Shown here one piece after another: positions 23,598-36,295 of a stretch of DNA of 64,000 bases. The notes under the pieces were generated by a model, which was given only the letters and a program-made list of their open reading frames with translations, was not told where the DNA came from and did not search any database. Source of the stretch: Spinellus fusiger (Eukaryota > Mucoromycota > Mucoromycetes > Mucorales > Phycomycetaceae). Location: positions 62,001-126,000 of the forward strand of contig JALLLS010000017.1 of NCBI GenBank assembly GCA_025094145.1. Reading direction: 5' to 3'. Both the position numbers and the translations under genes were made by a program. Position 1 is the stretch's first letter, and each line of letters begins with the position of its first letter.

Positions 23598-26500
23598 ATG
23601 TTGGTAGATCTTCGCTCGATGTCCTCGCCCACAGCAAACATGTTACCAGATGTACCCCTGACATCCAACAACCCTTCACGGCCAGTTTCGCTTACACTAG
23701 AAACCCAACAAGATGTAAATACTTCACATGAGCATTCTTTGATGTCTCTACCCACCTTTATTCATCCAAACGAGGCATCTGACACTCTTTATTCATCACA
23801 CCCTTCTTGCTTCACCACCTCTCATTCTCTTTATCAGCTACCCCTCCCGCCCCTCCTACCTTCTATTTCCCCTTCACTCACTACCTCCCTTGTTCAGAAA
23901 GTTCAAGAATCATCAGAAAAAAAAAATCATTGGAAAAACAGTAGGGACATGGCCTGTGATCATCAAAAAATTCCTCGTTCCATCAGCCCAGTGATGCTAG
24001 GTGGTGAACCTGCACACCATCGTATTCCCTGGTGGCAACGGTTGATAGATTTTGAGGATGTTTGGACAGACTCACCTTTATTACAAGACCACATGGAACA
24101 TCTAGAAACAGGGCTTCAGAAATATGTAGGATGGCTAGAAATGATTGAACGGTGTCGACAGCTTGATCTTGGTAAATAACTTAATGACAATATATCCACA
24201 TACAAAAGGAAGAAAAAAAAACACAAAAACAAATATTTATAGTATTACTGTTAGTGCTATTACTGCTAGTGTTATTACTTTTGGTGTTATTATTAGTAGT
24301 AGTATTAGTACTACTACTAGTACTATTAGCACTAGTATCATCATTTTAACTTGAAAAAAAGGTGAACACAACTCATACAACCTTCTTTTTCTATTGTTCT
24401 TTCTATCTTTATTTTCGATCACTTTGACAGTGTACACTCAGTCGGTCAGACAACTTGCTGGTCACACAAACATGCTCCTTTATGGATCTACTCCTATAGA
24501 AGGTTCGTGCTGGTATTAAAACAGAGGCAAGCAACAAGGCGTCTATTTACGCCTCCATAGTACCTGACTCGTGTAAAAATAATGGCAAGGAAATGCGCTG
24601 GTATCAAGAAGAAGGAAGCATCGAGGACATATTATGCAAGTATTAACCATCTTTTTCCTATGATACCATTTGTAAAATAACATGCCAAACAGCTCTCCTT
24701 CGAACACAATCAGTTCAAATTACTGAGACAATGACCGTAAGTCAATAAGAGAACCAAAATCAAGACTCCCAGGAGAAGATGTCTTTGAAAGAAAAGAAAA
24801 ACAAGACACTAGGACGATCAAACTAAAGAGTCGAATTTGAAATGAGAATAGAGATTTCAGAGTGCTCTCACAGATGCAAGGAATAAGTATGAACAGCAAA
24901 TAGGTCGTTACTGTGCAGTACAAAAGACGCGACTACAGACAGGAAAATCAACACCGTGTGTAAGTGTAGTGTTTATTATTAATTTTTATACAATCACATA
25001 AAGATAAAAGTGCACCTAATACACTGTCTTTTTCTTATCTATGTATATATTGCTATTATTATATCAATGTACAGGAGACAAGCTCGACTCTTTACACTGC
25101 AAAAAGAGTTTTATGCGAATTATCCATAGACTATATCAGCGTATTAAGTTCACTTTCTAAAAAAATAAGAAGTACAGTAAAACAAAAGGTAATTCATAAT
25201 CCACATTAGCAAGTGTTTAAGATATTCAATCATTAGATGTCAAGCATTCTTCACTGTCTTGAAGATGAAAAGAGAGCAAGTCTTGATTATTTAAAAGCAA
25301 TGATATACTCATTTAATAACAGCGAAGAAGAAGAATCATTGGTGCTTGGACTTGGTACAGAGGAGATGGGTTACAATGACTCGTCTCCTCCTGCTAGTCC
25401 TACAGATTCTTCATATTCACATCTTGAATCTGTGGAAGAAGAGGATGAGGTAAGCACTCCCTGTACACTAGAGATGGAATGAAAAGAGTGTAGTCTTCTT
25501 TCATTTGCTCTATTTTACTTTTTCATTAAGAAAAAAGGACCTATTTTGTAATGAAAACAACAACAACAACTCTAGTTTGGAAGCCATCTGTCTTTTTACA
25601 TTCAAGAGAAGCTTGTCATGTACCGAGATACATTAAAACAGCCCCCTGCAATGATAACACAGCATGCAGCCTCCACCTCTATTCGTGCACGGCCCTCTTC
25701 GCCCTCATCACTTATATCAATTCCTTTTCTGAATAAACCTCGTGTAGTAGTAAGTTCAAAAAGAGTAAGTAGTAGCTGACGCAAGAACTAAGAATAATAT
25801 AGCAGCGATACAGTAGTCTGGATTCTATCATTATTAAATACCCAATCTCTGACTCTGGCCTAAGCTGTGGATTGAACAAAGGACATTTGCTTTTAAAGAA
25901 GAATACTAGTGGAAACTCCACATCTACTTGGACAAGGTAAAGTGAATTTTAAAACAAAAGTGCCCCCACCGTAGAACTCTGAAAAACTGATAACAAGTAT
26001 TTTTCTTATTCTATTTTATTATTCCTATCCCTATCCTTATTACTTTTATCTGTATTTCTTAGGCTTTATTTCTTTATTCAAAGGGATACTGGCTTACTAA
26101 TGCAACAGCCTCAAAAGGAGGTAAGCAAGCGAAAGGGATTCCTTATTAAATAGTTAAGCTATAACACTTTCAGTCTAGGATGCTCTCCCTGTCATCAGTC
26201 TTAAACATGCCACTGTTCGTCCTGTAGAGTGTGAAAAAAGAGATTATGTGATTCAATTAATTTTGTTTTCCAAAGAAGTGTAAGCGAAAAATAAAATAAA
26301 ACCTACAAATACTGATATGAATACCGAAATCTTCAGTGAAATCTTTGTACAGGCAGAAACACACATGGAATACATATACTGGTACAATGCATTAGTATCA
26401 TGGTCCGTAGAGAACCGGGCAACCTCTATGGAGCACAATGTGACAAAACTATCCTTAAAGGCACGGCCGGGTGTAGTATGTCAACTATAATTTACATGTT

Positions 26501-29500
26501 GTATAGCAGTTTGAACTGACCCTGAACTTGTTTTGCATTTGCATTTGCATTTGAATTGATGCTTTGCTGATCCCTTAGACATCGTGCTCTCGTGGTAGTA
26601 ATAACAGCAGCAGATCATTCTTAACAAAAAGACCAAGCTTCTCTGCGGCCAGCATTATGATGGAAAGCAGCTTGTTCAAATCATCAGAATCGGTAATGAT
26701 CATAGATGACTTGCATCTTTCGATGTTTTTTTAGGCTCATTAGTAGCTCGAACTCCTTTATTATTCTTCATAAAATGTCGTCGATATTTCTACTATTATT
26801 TTAACAGAACTGTTTGTGTATGCTTTTTTAATAGATCAACAGTATTGGCAATAGTACTATCAGTGGAAGCAACAGCATCAATACCATCTATACACAAGCT
26901 CGATCTTTTCAGGAGCCTTCCCCTCCTTCTGATGCTAATACTGCTAGTAGAGTGATTCGATTCAGTACAGTGCTTATACAAGGTATAGATTTGATTGATA
27001 GTATGATATTCTATTATATACCTGATGACTGAGAAGACATTATCTTTCATTCTTAGAACCCTGTAATTTAAAGCAAAATGCAAACGTATCGCTTAGTCAA
27101 CAAAAGGCAGATAGCTGGTATGAATTCCAAGCGATTCTATTATCTGATGGTACTTTTCACCTGAAAAACAAAGATACGGTAAAGTGATATATCAATATTA
27201 TAAATAAAGAGAGAGAGAGAGAGAGAAATAAACATAACAAAAAGACTAAGTAAAAATAAATAAATAATATTTATAGAGTGAAGACCTCTCAACTCAACAT
27301 CGCCATCATACAGTTCAACTTGGATTTCTTCAGCGCCATAAGGTTTATACTTTATCTGACTCTGTCTACAATCGTCCCAACTGTTTTGCCATCTTCATCT
27401 CACCACTTGAAATAATTCATATCAAAGTGAATACCGTCCAAGAAAGAGATCAGTGGCTGACAGTACTTAAAGTGTTTTGTATTCCAGACATCATTAGTAA
27501 TATTCACCCTTCTCCAGAGACCTTTGAAAATAGCTCAGGCGCTCTTTCTTTTTCTCATTCACCAGAATCCTTCTCTCATTGGTACGGTCGAACGCTGTCC
27601 ATTACCATCATTGAGGGTCGCCATCTTCATATGAACAGTAAAGATATGGAAAGTTCTGAACTTTATTGTTCTCTTATGATCGACAATGAAAAAAGAGGAG
27701 CTACAGGAAAACTACGAAAAATAGCAACACCCTTCTGGCGTGAAAGTTTTCTATTTACGTAAGTTAATTCGATACTACTAAGAGACGTACGTGTAATGAC
27801 CTTTTTATTTCTATGTACACCCTGATGACTCTATTGAATGTAGCGACTTTCCAATGATAAGACAAGGCGTTACGATTCATATTATCAGTCGAAATGTCAA
27901 GAGCGAGAGAGAGACAAAAATAGGTAAGCCAAGTCAAACATATAAAATAAAAGGGAGAAAGAACAACATTTAAACTAAATGTTACTTTGCTGCTCATGGT
28001 AAAGGCTCTATCTTTATTCCATCAGAACATATTGGGTTTGGCACTACAAACGAAGTATGGCATGATATTCGGAAACAGAGCCGTCATCGTACTTTTGCAT
28101 CTTTAGCAAGTCTGGGTTATGCTCAATCCTACGCTTCTGCTGGAGAACTTAAAGTAGGAACACGGTTGGAAGAGCATATTGTTCTTCCCTTGAGTCGTTA
28201 TGAGGAACTTGTCGAGGTAAATAAGCGTCCATTGTTTGTTCAATTTCATTTCATTTTCTCTTTTTACCTCTCCCTTTTTATTCCATTGGAAGTTCTATCT
28301 ATTGTATTGAAACAATAGTAATAAAGACTAACCTATTGTCTTGTTATTAGTTTTTAAAGGAATTTCATAATGACTCTATTTATGAAATAGCACGTAAAAA
28401 TCTAGACTTGGAAGTGTTGACCACTCATCTAGTGAGAATATATGAGGGACTTGGTTTGAGTGTGTCATGGATTAAATCGCTCATTGACTTTGAAGTTGCC
28501 TCTATGAGTGCTGGTAAGTAATAGTTTTTTTTTTGATAATAATAATAAAAATAAAAATAATGCGTCGAGTGGTATAATATTTACATGCTGCATATGAAAT
28601 TTCCATTGTTTCTCTCTCTCTCTCTCTCTCTTTATTTAGATGATACCAACATCTTGTTCAGGTAAATACAATTGTCACTGGTTGGAAGAATTAGAACCTA
28701 TAGAACTTACAATGATTGTTCAGAGGAAACTCTTTATTGACCAAAGTGATTGATGCCTATATGAAAATGGTTGGAAAAAACTATCTTGAAGAAGCCATTG
28801 GAAACGTTATTCATACATTATGCAGTACCAAAGTGCATATAGAGGTAAGAGTTCATGACAGGTGTTACTGCGATGAATGCACACTACTCACATTTCTATT
28901 CTTAGGTTGATCTCTCCAAAATGGAAAAAGGGGGAGATGTTACCATGCATTGTGAAAAACTCGCTCGATATGTTCAGCTACTATGGACTAGTATTGAAGT
29001 GACAAAGTTAAAATGCCCAGAGTAAGCAGATACCATGGAGTTCGAGCCAGGGGATACCAGACATATTGATTCTTAATTTACATAGAGAGTTAAGGCAAAT
29101 CTTCTCACATCTACAGTCTGTGATTATCAAGAAATTCGAACTGGATCAGAATCCAGAAAGCCCCAAGCAGTCTGCCCGCTATACATGTGTGAGGTAATGC
29201 ATCCTATGTATTCGAATAACAATCATAGTTTTTTGCTCATACTGTTTCTTTGTTAATAGCGGATTTTTATTTTTACGGCTGATCTGCCCAGCAATTGTAT
29301 CACCAAAACTTTTCGGTATTGTGAGAGGTAGACTTCTTGATCTTTTCTCCCATCTTATATGGATTCTTTCTTGTGATATTAAATATCTCATGAACAATAG
29401 ATCACCCTGATTCAAAAACAAGCCGTACTCTGACTCTTCTTGCAAAGTGTCTAATGAATCTGGCCAACTTGGTAGACCCAAGTTCTAAAGAGCCATGGAT

Positions 29501-30153
29501 GAAACACCTCAACCAATTCAGTCAGGTAAAGAAAAGGAAACAAAACAGAAACAAAAAGATGAATCTCTACTATAAAATAAATCTCATTACCCCAATTTAT
29601 AGAATAATACACGAAGCTTTATGGACTTTATTAATTTTATATCAGTGAGTTTGTTTCTATTAGACTGTCTATTGATCCTTTGTTTTATTAGAAATCACAC
29701 ACACCAACATTGAACATAGCAAGTACACATCCTTCTTTGGACAGTATCCTTCAATGTCTACCTGAAGACTTACAACTAGAAAAGTATACCTACTCAACCC
29801 TTCAGGACATTGCCATACCGCCTTATTTTGTCAATTTGACGTTTGAACTTTCTCAATTCTGCACATTATTAATCAGTGGAGGAGGACACTACTCAACTGC
29901 ACAACATGGACAGTCATTAAAGACACTACTACAGATATGCCACGGCTTAGCATCCGCTCAGCAAGACTTATCTTTTTCCAACAAGCCCAGTTCTAGTATT
30001 CGTAGTCGTTCTAGTATAGGTGACAGTGTTAATCATGGAGGCCATCCTATTTGGGAAATGTCTTCTCCCTCTTCTGTTTCTATGAATGACCTTAATATAC
30101 ATACTCATGCCACTAGATCTCCAAGTCATTCCATGGACTATTACAGATCTTGA
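23598..30153 (+). CDS. Ras GTPase-activating protein with BAR-like, PH, PH and C2 regions
   Basis: Very many exons (about 20). A disordered N-terminus (23598-24171) leads into helical exons at 24500-25480 (TSALTDARNKYEQQIGRYC, DYISVLSSLSKKIRSTV, SSILHCLEDEKRASLDYLKA) that look like a BAR coiled coil. A first PH domain spans about 25880-26440 (GHLLLKKNTSG, RLYFFIQRDTGLL, YIYWYNALVSW). A second spans about 27100-27480 (CFAIFISPLEIIHIKVNT, RDQWLTVLKVF). A C2 domain (about 27590-28200) has LSITIIEGRHL. The RasGAP domain (28420-29650) holds an arginine-finger segment (ILFR|GNSLLTKVIDAYMK, split by an intron) and the FLR motif GFLFLRLICPAILSPKLFGI. It should speed GTP hydrolysis on a Ras-type GTPase at membranes; PH-C2-GAP order recalls yeast Bud2. 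Exon joints at 24170-24700 are uncertain. Confidence 0.85.
24238..24345. repeat. ATT/AGT intronic repeat with short palindromes
   Basis: (AGTGTTATTACT)-like units followed by a self-complementary AGTAGT...ACTACT stretch in intron 1 of the RasGAP gene. It could fold as a hairpin. Confidence 0.75.
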
Positions 30154-30940
30154 AGATAGGCTTATGAAAAAAACTATATAAAAAGACATCTATTATCATT
30201 TATTTTATTTTATTTTATTTTATTTTATTTTATTTTGTTTTATTTTATTTTATTTATAACTAGATGGCTCTAGAAATAATTAAAACCCAAATAACCCTCA
30301 TCTTTCTGTAATTCTCAATCATTCTCAATCATCCTCACTATTACCCCAGACAGTAAAGAGATATAAATATAGGAGAAAACAAAATTGTTTCTTAATGACA
30401 GTTCTGCATGATTATTATTTTATTAAATTTGTCTCCTCAGTCCTTTTATTGATGTATTGACTTTTTTTTATTTCATTTTTATTTGTTTGTTTTTCATTTC
30501 AATTTCTGGATACTTAAAAACAATAGCTTATCAATAGACAAATAATAATAATAAAGGGGGGGGGGGTGCATGCATATAATAATTGTATGATTGTAGTCTC
30601 TCCTGTTCATTATAAGAAAGTATTGTTTTCTAACTTGTTGGACTCCTGGTCTCAATTTATTAATGCTGGGTCATCAACCCTACCTATTTTATGAATAAGC
30701 TCTATTTATAGGTAAAGAGGTGAAATAAACATTGTAGGAGCCATGATATTTTATATATAAATATATAAATATATAATGTGAGGATGTGGGTATGCTTGTA
30801 TGTGTGTTTGTGTATATATACAAATAGAAAAGAAAATAAGAAAAATGGTATGAAGCAAATAAGAAGAGTTGTGAATAATAAAGAGGAGAGGGGGAAATAG
30901 CACAATGACAGACAGAGAAGAATAAACATAAGCATAAACA
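30154..30940. other. Convergent intergenic region, low complexity
   Basis: 3' flanks of RasGAP and the TRK gene. It contains a (TTTTA)n run at 30199-30255, an isolated ten-G run near 30557 and TATA-rich repeats near 30755-30775. No exon seen. Confidence 0.6.
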
Positions 30941-33742
30941 TTAAAGCGTACTAGACCGATGATAAAACAAGACAGAAGAACAACTTGTCTGTGAAGTCAT
31001 GGTATTACGTCGTCTAATGGTTCTTTCATTCATGTCTTTCTGTTCTAATTGTTCAGAAGGCAGCAGAACTGCTCTGTCAATAGAATCTGGTAGGCCTAAT
31101 TACACAATAAAATTAAACAGTCAGGTCCCATTTCTATGTTAATATAAAATCCCTATTTCTATAGCAATAGCACAGTACCTCGATGTCGGCCACGGTACAT
31201 GAGAATGATCAATACCACCTTGCTTAGTGTACGATAGTGCCCAGCCTGAGAAAGAGTGCTGTTGGGATATCCTGTAGAAGCACCCACATTACCAAAAGCT
31301 GAAACACATTCATAGATGACTGTGGCCATAGTGATAGGGGAAGGTGACATAATAGCCTGTGACTCAATGATGCAGATAATGAACACACCACAGATGACCC
31401 AGCATATGTCAGTAGTCAATTGACGTTGTATTTGTGTAATCACAAAAAAGTCAGGTCCACGTAACAATCTTCTTGAAGTTGTTATGACACTAGAGATGGT
31501 GGGGTAACGCCTCAACTTAATAAAGGGCACTGAGCCATTGAGTTCTTGTTCACTGAATTCGATCTTCTCTTCGTCATCACTTCGGAAGATACCCAGTGAA
31601 CGTTCCTAAAGGAGAATTAGACATTCTCCTCTTCAATAGATCTTCTTTGTTCAAGCGTAGAAACACAAAGAACGCGTTTCTTGTGCTCTGGTGCTGGTTG
31701 GACAGAGAGAGAAGAAGAAGAAGAAAAGGGGGACAAGTTACCTGGTATACATTACTATTGCGCATTGAAATAGCAACGGGATAGACACTAATGTACATGG
31801 CTACAATATAGACTAGCTGGGTCCCGGGATTGATATCAGCAAGGGACAGAACACTAAATCCGGCTTACAAAAGGCACAGGAGAATGAGGACTCAAGCATG
31901 TTACAGCACGAGTTCCTGTAGCTTACCGTTGCGAGTCGCTACTGACTGAAACACGCCGTCCAGAACACGTGAACCCCATGAAATACCATCCAGGACAGGC
32001 AGCCAGTAATTGAGGGATAGAAAAGCCACTACTTCTACAAGTGTAATCGCAATTAAAATAAAGAGTAGCCACCATGTCTGAGTTGATGGAAAGAGGGTTG
32101 TGTAGCATCGTCGAGGATGATCCAGCAGATATCTAAAAGTCTCTTTTCGTATCGTACGTGATTCGGGGGTGAGTTTGTATAGACACCAGATAATAAACCT
32201 CAATACAATGGCATAGGCTGTGTTGCCTATAAGGACAAGGATAATAGAGAGAATAAGAGGAGCAGGGGAATTTTGAAAGGGAACCATACTGGCATCAAGA
32301 TAAGACAAACCAACATTATTAAATGAAGAAATGCTCAGGAAGAAGGAGAAAAGCCACGCATTGACAGGTCCGTTGGCATTGGAGGTCTCAAGCACATGTC
32401 TCGAGTAGCTTGAGGCAGCTACATCTATACGGAATAAGAATCCAAACAGAACAATAGAGCCAATATAGTATATAGAGACAAGCTTGGATAGCATATCAAG
32501 GGCTCTGTACTCTACACCACCAATACAGTAGCGGTGTTCTCGAGTGAGTTGACTTTTATCAATAGGCTGTCGCATGATATCTTCGTAACGATCTGTCTCC
32601 TGAGATTCATCAATGGAGTTGTTATAGGTGATGCTTGTGTCTGGCGTATCACTCAAGGAATGGCCGTTACGTCTTGTCTTTTCCAATCGCCGACGTGCCA
32701 CTTCTCTTTGTCGTGTAATATTATCGGCAAAAGCAATGCCCTGTGTACCAACTGCTGCTGTGGGTCCAGCAGATGCCTCCATGTCATGGGTAAATGGGTA
32801 AAGAGTGCTACGGCGGAGATCTAGTGTGGGAGGTGGATAGACTGTGAATGAGATTGAAGAGGAAGCAAGAGAAGGTATTGGTGCTGCTCTCTCTTTCATT
32901 TCCATGGCATCCATTTCCCTGTGACAAATATCATCTTTTGTAGGACACAGTGACGGTTGATTAAGAGGTATGTCTATTTTGTTCTGTTGTAGATATGGAC
33001 TACCATTTGTCTTTACTGGAGAGTGAAGGTGATGATCATTTGTATTGGTGGTGGTGGTGGTGGTGCTGTTGTTGTTGTTGTTGTTGTTACTACTGCTACT
33101 GCTACTACTACTACTGTCTTTTTCTTGGTGTGTGTTCTGATACTCGGTAGAGTGGTGTGAGTAGACAAAGGAATTATAAAGTGTGCTGGCTGAGTTGTCT
33201 TCGGAAGGCGAAGAATAACTATGAGAGCGGGGAAGAGTGTGAGTTAGACAAGAGCCAGAAGCAGGTGTAGAGTGGGTCGAGAGGAAAGATTTCTTGCGGA
33301 GTCGGGTATGAGTGGATAAGGATTCTTCAAGCTCCAATGCTTTGGCTGCTTCTTTGCGTCTGTGCTCCTCCCGCAGTTGCTGGGCTTTGTTGTACAAAAG
33401 AATATCCTCAAATCTTTTGGAGAAATAGTACTTTCGGATCATCACAATAATAATAGACAGGAAGATGTGAGAGCCAATGAATGAATCCAAAGATAATATG
33501 ATCATTTTGTAATTGCTCATATCTGACATTGCAATGACATTAAGGCCTGTATTTGTGCAGCCTGTGGTTGCTGTAAAGAGGACATCGATGTAACTCCACT
33601 TGGTGCCTGGTTCGCAATAGTAAAGTATGGAGGAAACAAAGATAATGAAGGCAATGTAGATGTAGTGCAGTTCCAAAAAGTGGATTTTTGTGTCCCAAAA
33701 CCATTGCAGTCTTTCTCGCAGTCCGTTACAAATGCGATTCAT
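30941..33742 (-). CDS. TRK-type K+ transporter
   Basis: High-affinity potassium uptake transporter of the fungal TRK/HKT family in the plasma membrane. Starts at ATG 33742 (MNRICNGLRERLQWFW), with a large first exon to about 31918, then exons of about 31867-31741, 31606-31168 and 31099-30941. Four selectivity-filter P-loops are visible, each with the conserved glycine: TATTGCTNTGLN, SISSFNNVGLSY, SVATRNAGFS and SAFGNVGASTGYP. Between the first and second MPM units lies a long hydrophilic loop (about 270 residues) with Ser, Asn and Thr homopolymers, as in fungal TRK1. The C-terminus is short, with an RTIRRRN basic cluster. The frame stays open upstream of 33742, but those residues are low-complexity and no upstream ATG looks better. 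Confidence 0.9.
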
Positions 33743-34180
33743 TCTCAATATCACAAGTATACACAGAAAGAGAAAAAAATAGTGTCCTCTTTCTCTCTCT
33801 CTTCTGTTGTTCTTTTGCCAGTAGTATTTATTTTCAATAGAAACAAAGGGCAAACAGAATTGGTTGATAAAGAGAGAAAGAGAAATGAAACAAGATAAAA
33901 ACCACCACCAAAGAAACAAAGAAAATATATAAAATGGGAAAGAGTGCCTGAAAAAGGACTGCTTCTTTAGTGCGATGCCCCTGTTCAGTCCGATACGTCT
34001 GCTGTTAAATGGTGGAGAATGGGCCAATCAAGTGGACTACCAACACTCAAACAAGTGCCTTCTCCTTTTCTGCCTTGTTCTTTCCTGTGACCTTTGTAAG
34101 GATATCTAAATATACCTAATGACTTGTATAGGCTTGCATTTGAATTTAACCAAAAGCCTTTAGATATAGATATAGATTTA

Positions 34181-34270
34181 GACATAGACATAGACATAGA
34201 CATAGACATAGACATAGACATAGACATAGACATAGACATAGACATAGACATAGACATAGACATAAATATA
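34181..34270. repeat. (GACATA)n hexanucleotide array
   Basis: About 14 tandem GACATA units with degenerate edges, upstream of the TRK gene. Open frames over it are artefacts of the repeat. Confidence 0.95.
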
Positions 34271-35123
34271 GACATTAGACAGGTAGACAGACAGATATCA
34301 AGAGATATCTAAAAATGTCATAGGCTTTTCTGTCAAATTTTGTTGAATGTCTAAGAATGTACACACACTGAAAAGAATAAAGATAGGGCAAGAGCGGACA
34401 GAAAATACCTATTGCAACCCATAAGATACAGTCATGGAGTTTGAATTATTCTATTCTGTACTAAACAATCTACATTACAGAAACTGTACAACTTATGGCT
34501 TTTATTACGCATGTCACTTTAAGTTACGACTGCAAGATAGAGTCCATTTCGCCAGTGACAGTGATAAAGAGTTCTATATGAAAAATAGTAAAAACAAACG
34601 AGGAAAACAAAGCTCAGTGATCAGTCAATTTGTATTATTATTACTATTATTCTCTTCTCTCTTTCTCTACTAAACAACACATATAAACACACACTTTCCC
34701 CCCTCTTCTCCCATCCTTCCCTATTTGTATTTCTTCTGGAGTTTCTTTTTGACTAATGGTCAGCATTAATCAGGAGAGAATGTTCTCTTCTTTGTATGAT
34801 TAAAAGGAAGAAGCCTTAGTTTAGTGTTGGATCCATAAAGAGTCAGTAAACTGTTCAACCTCAAGTCAATAGCAAAAGTGTGAGTACGACATTCTCTGAC
34901 ACTTATGTCATTTGGCTTGTGGAGGTGTCTCGAAAAAAAAAATAGTGTTTGAGGAGCACTTTTAGTTAGCATTGCAATCTATACGTGACCTTATCTATTA
35001 TGACTTGTGATATTATTATCCTTGCTCCCTTGTGCTGAAGGGCAAAATATATCATTAATTGTTAGCAGTGCATTGATTAGTATTATGCTAATACTTACCC
35101 TCACAAAAACACCTGTTGATATA
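34271..35123. other. Unassigned spacer
   Basis: About 0.85 kb, AT-rich. A 79-codon frame (34434-34673) ends in a poly-Leu stretch and has no family resemblance. Nothing else seen. Confidence 0.45.
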
Positions 35124-36295
35124 CACACCCAAAGATTTTTCTGGCCTTTAAGCGATGATATCTTCGCCTTTTAAAACCGAAACTTTCTTGCCTTTTATGG
35201 AACTGTACTTGAAATCAAAGGTTTGCGAGTATTCAGAATTTTCTTACCTTTTATGGAATACCTCAATATCAAATTATATTATCAATAAAAATATTGTTTA
35301 TGAATAAAATTGTTTATTATAATAATATAGCTAATAATACTGTAGCTAATAATATACTATTACTATAGCTACTGCTGTTTTAGGCGTATTCCCTCATAGC
35401 AATAGAATCCACAACCTAAAGGCCTTGTACTTTATCCTTAGGAGATAGATAAATATGCTCAGGAGTATACCCTAGAGACCCTAGATAGTATAGAAGACCA
35501 CCTAAGACTGATTTGAAAGGAGTCTTTACTTGCCTAACAACAATACATTGAGTGTCTTTTAGAATAAGCCATAGCCCAGATGAAGACACTGCTTATCTTT
35601 TTATCACTAGAATAGCCTTTGATAGTGTCTATCACTTCCTTCTATTGTTTCTCTTTGTTAATAATGGCACATTACCTTGTTTATTTGTGCTTATTTTGAA
35701 GAGTATTTGGGTGTTAAGTTGTATGTGCAGTGTGGGAAATAACAAGATAATAACAAGACCAAAGAATAGAAAATATTTTCATTCTGGTGAGGTATCACTT
35801 TAGCCTTTACTTTCCTATAATTAAGTTAAAATTCATGTTAGATTTACAAGTCAAACAATTCACACTCTATTTGCCTTGAGCCTAAAGCCCAGCATTAGAA
35901 ACAATACCTTGTTGTCATCAAGTACTATTGTTAATACCAGTTACAATAAGATAGTTGTTGAAGTGATTATAAATATTGAGTCAATGAATGTCTACAATGC
36001 TTTTAACACAAGTGAGTTTGGTTCTATTTTATGGACAATGACCACCAGAGTTAATTCAGTGTGTCCTATAATACATCTTTCTTAAGCAGTGCTATACTGC
36101 AAATACTGTGGGCCTAAGGATAACACATTATGTTAAACATTAAACGCAGTGACTGAGTTGTAATGTCAGGTTTACTTCTTCCTTTTATCCAACTTTATAG
36201 TGTTTAATTGCACAGTCCATAGTCAATGCCAAGACAGACAGACAGACAGTGAAAAGGTTCTTTTCAAACACATTAACCAACCAAAGAAAACAAGT
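35124..36295 (+). mobile_element. TIR element, copy A (3' end lost)
   Basis: First copy of a dispersed repeat whose second copy is at 53688-54899 in the same orientation. The left end, TA|CACACCCAAAGATTTTTCTGG, is the terminal inverted repeat seen in the full copy. Similarity runs with gaps up to the CACATTA-ACCAA segment near 36290, after which copy A diverges and has no right TIR. A 98-bp core at about 35440-35540 is essentially identical between copies. On the minus strand it reads as a protein-like stretch (CIVVRQVKTPFKSVLGG, YYLGSLGYTPEHIYLSP) with a shared TAG stop at 35416-35418. No transposase motif recognised. Confidence 0.75.

Noticed and set aside
34434..34673. 79-codon frame starting MEFELFYSVLNN
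   Set aside because: Its tail is a poly(ATT) artefact and it lies in spacer DNA with no homology I recognise.
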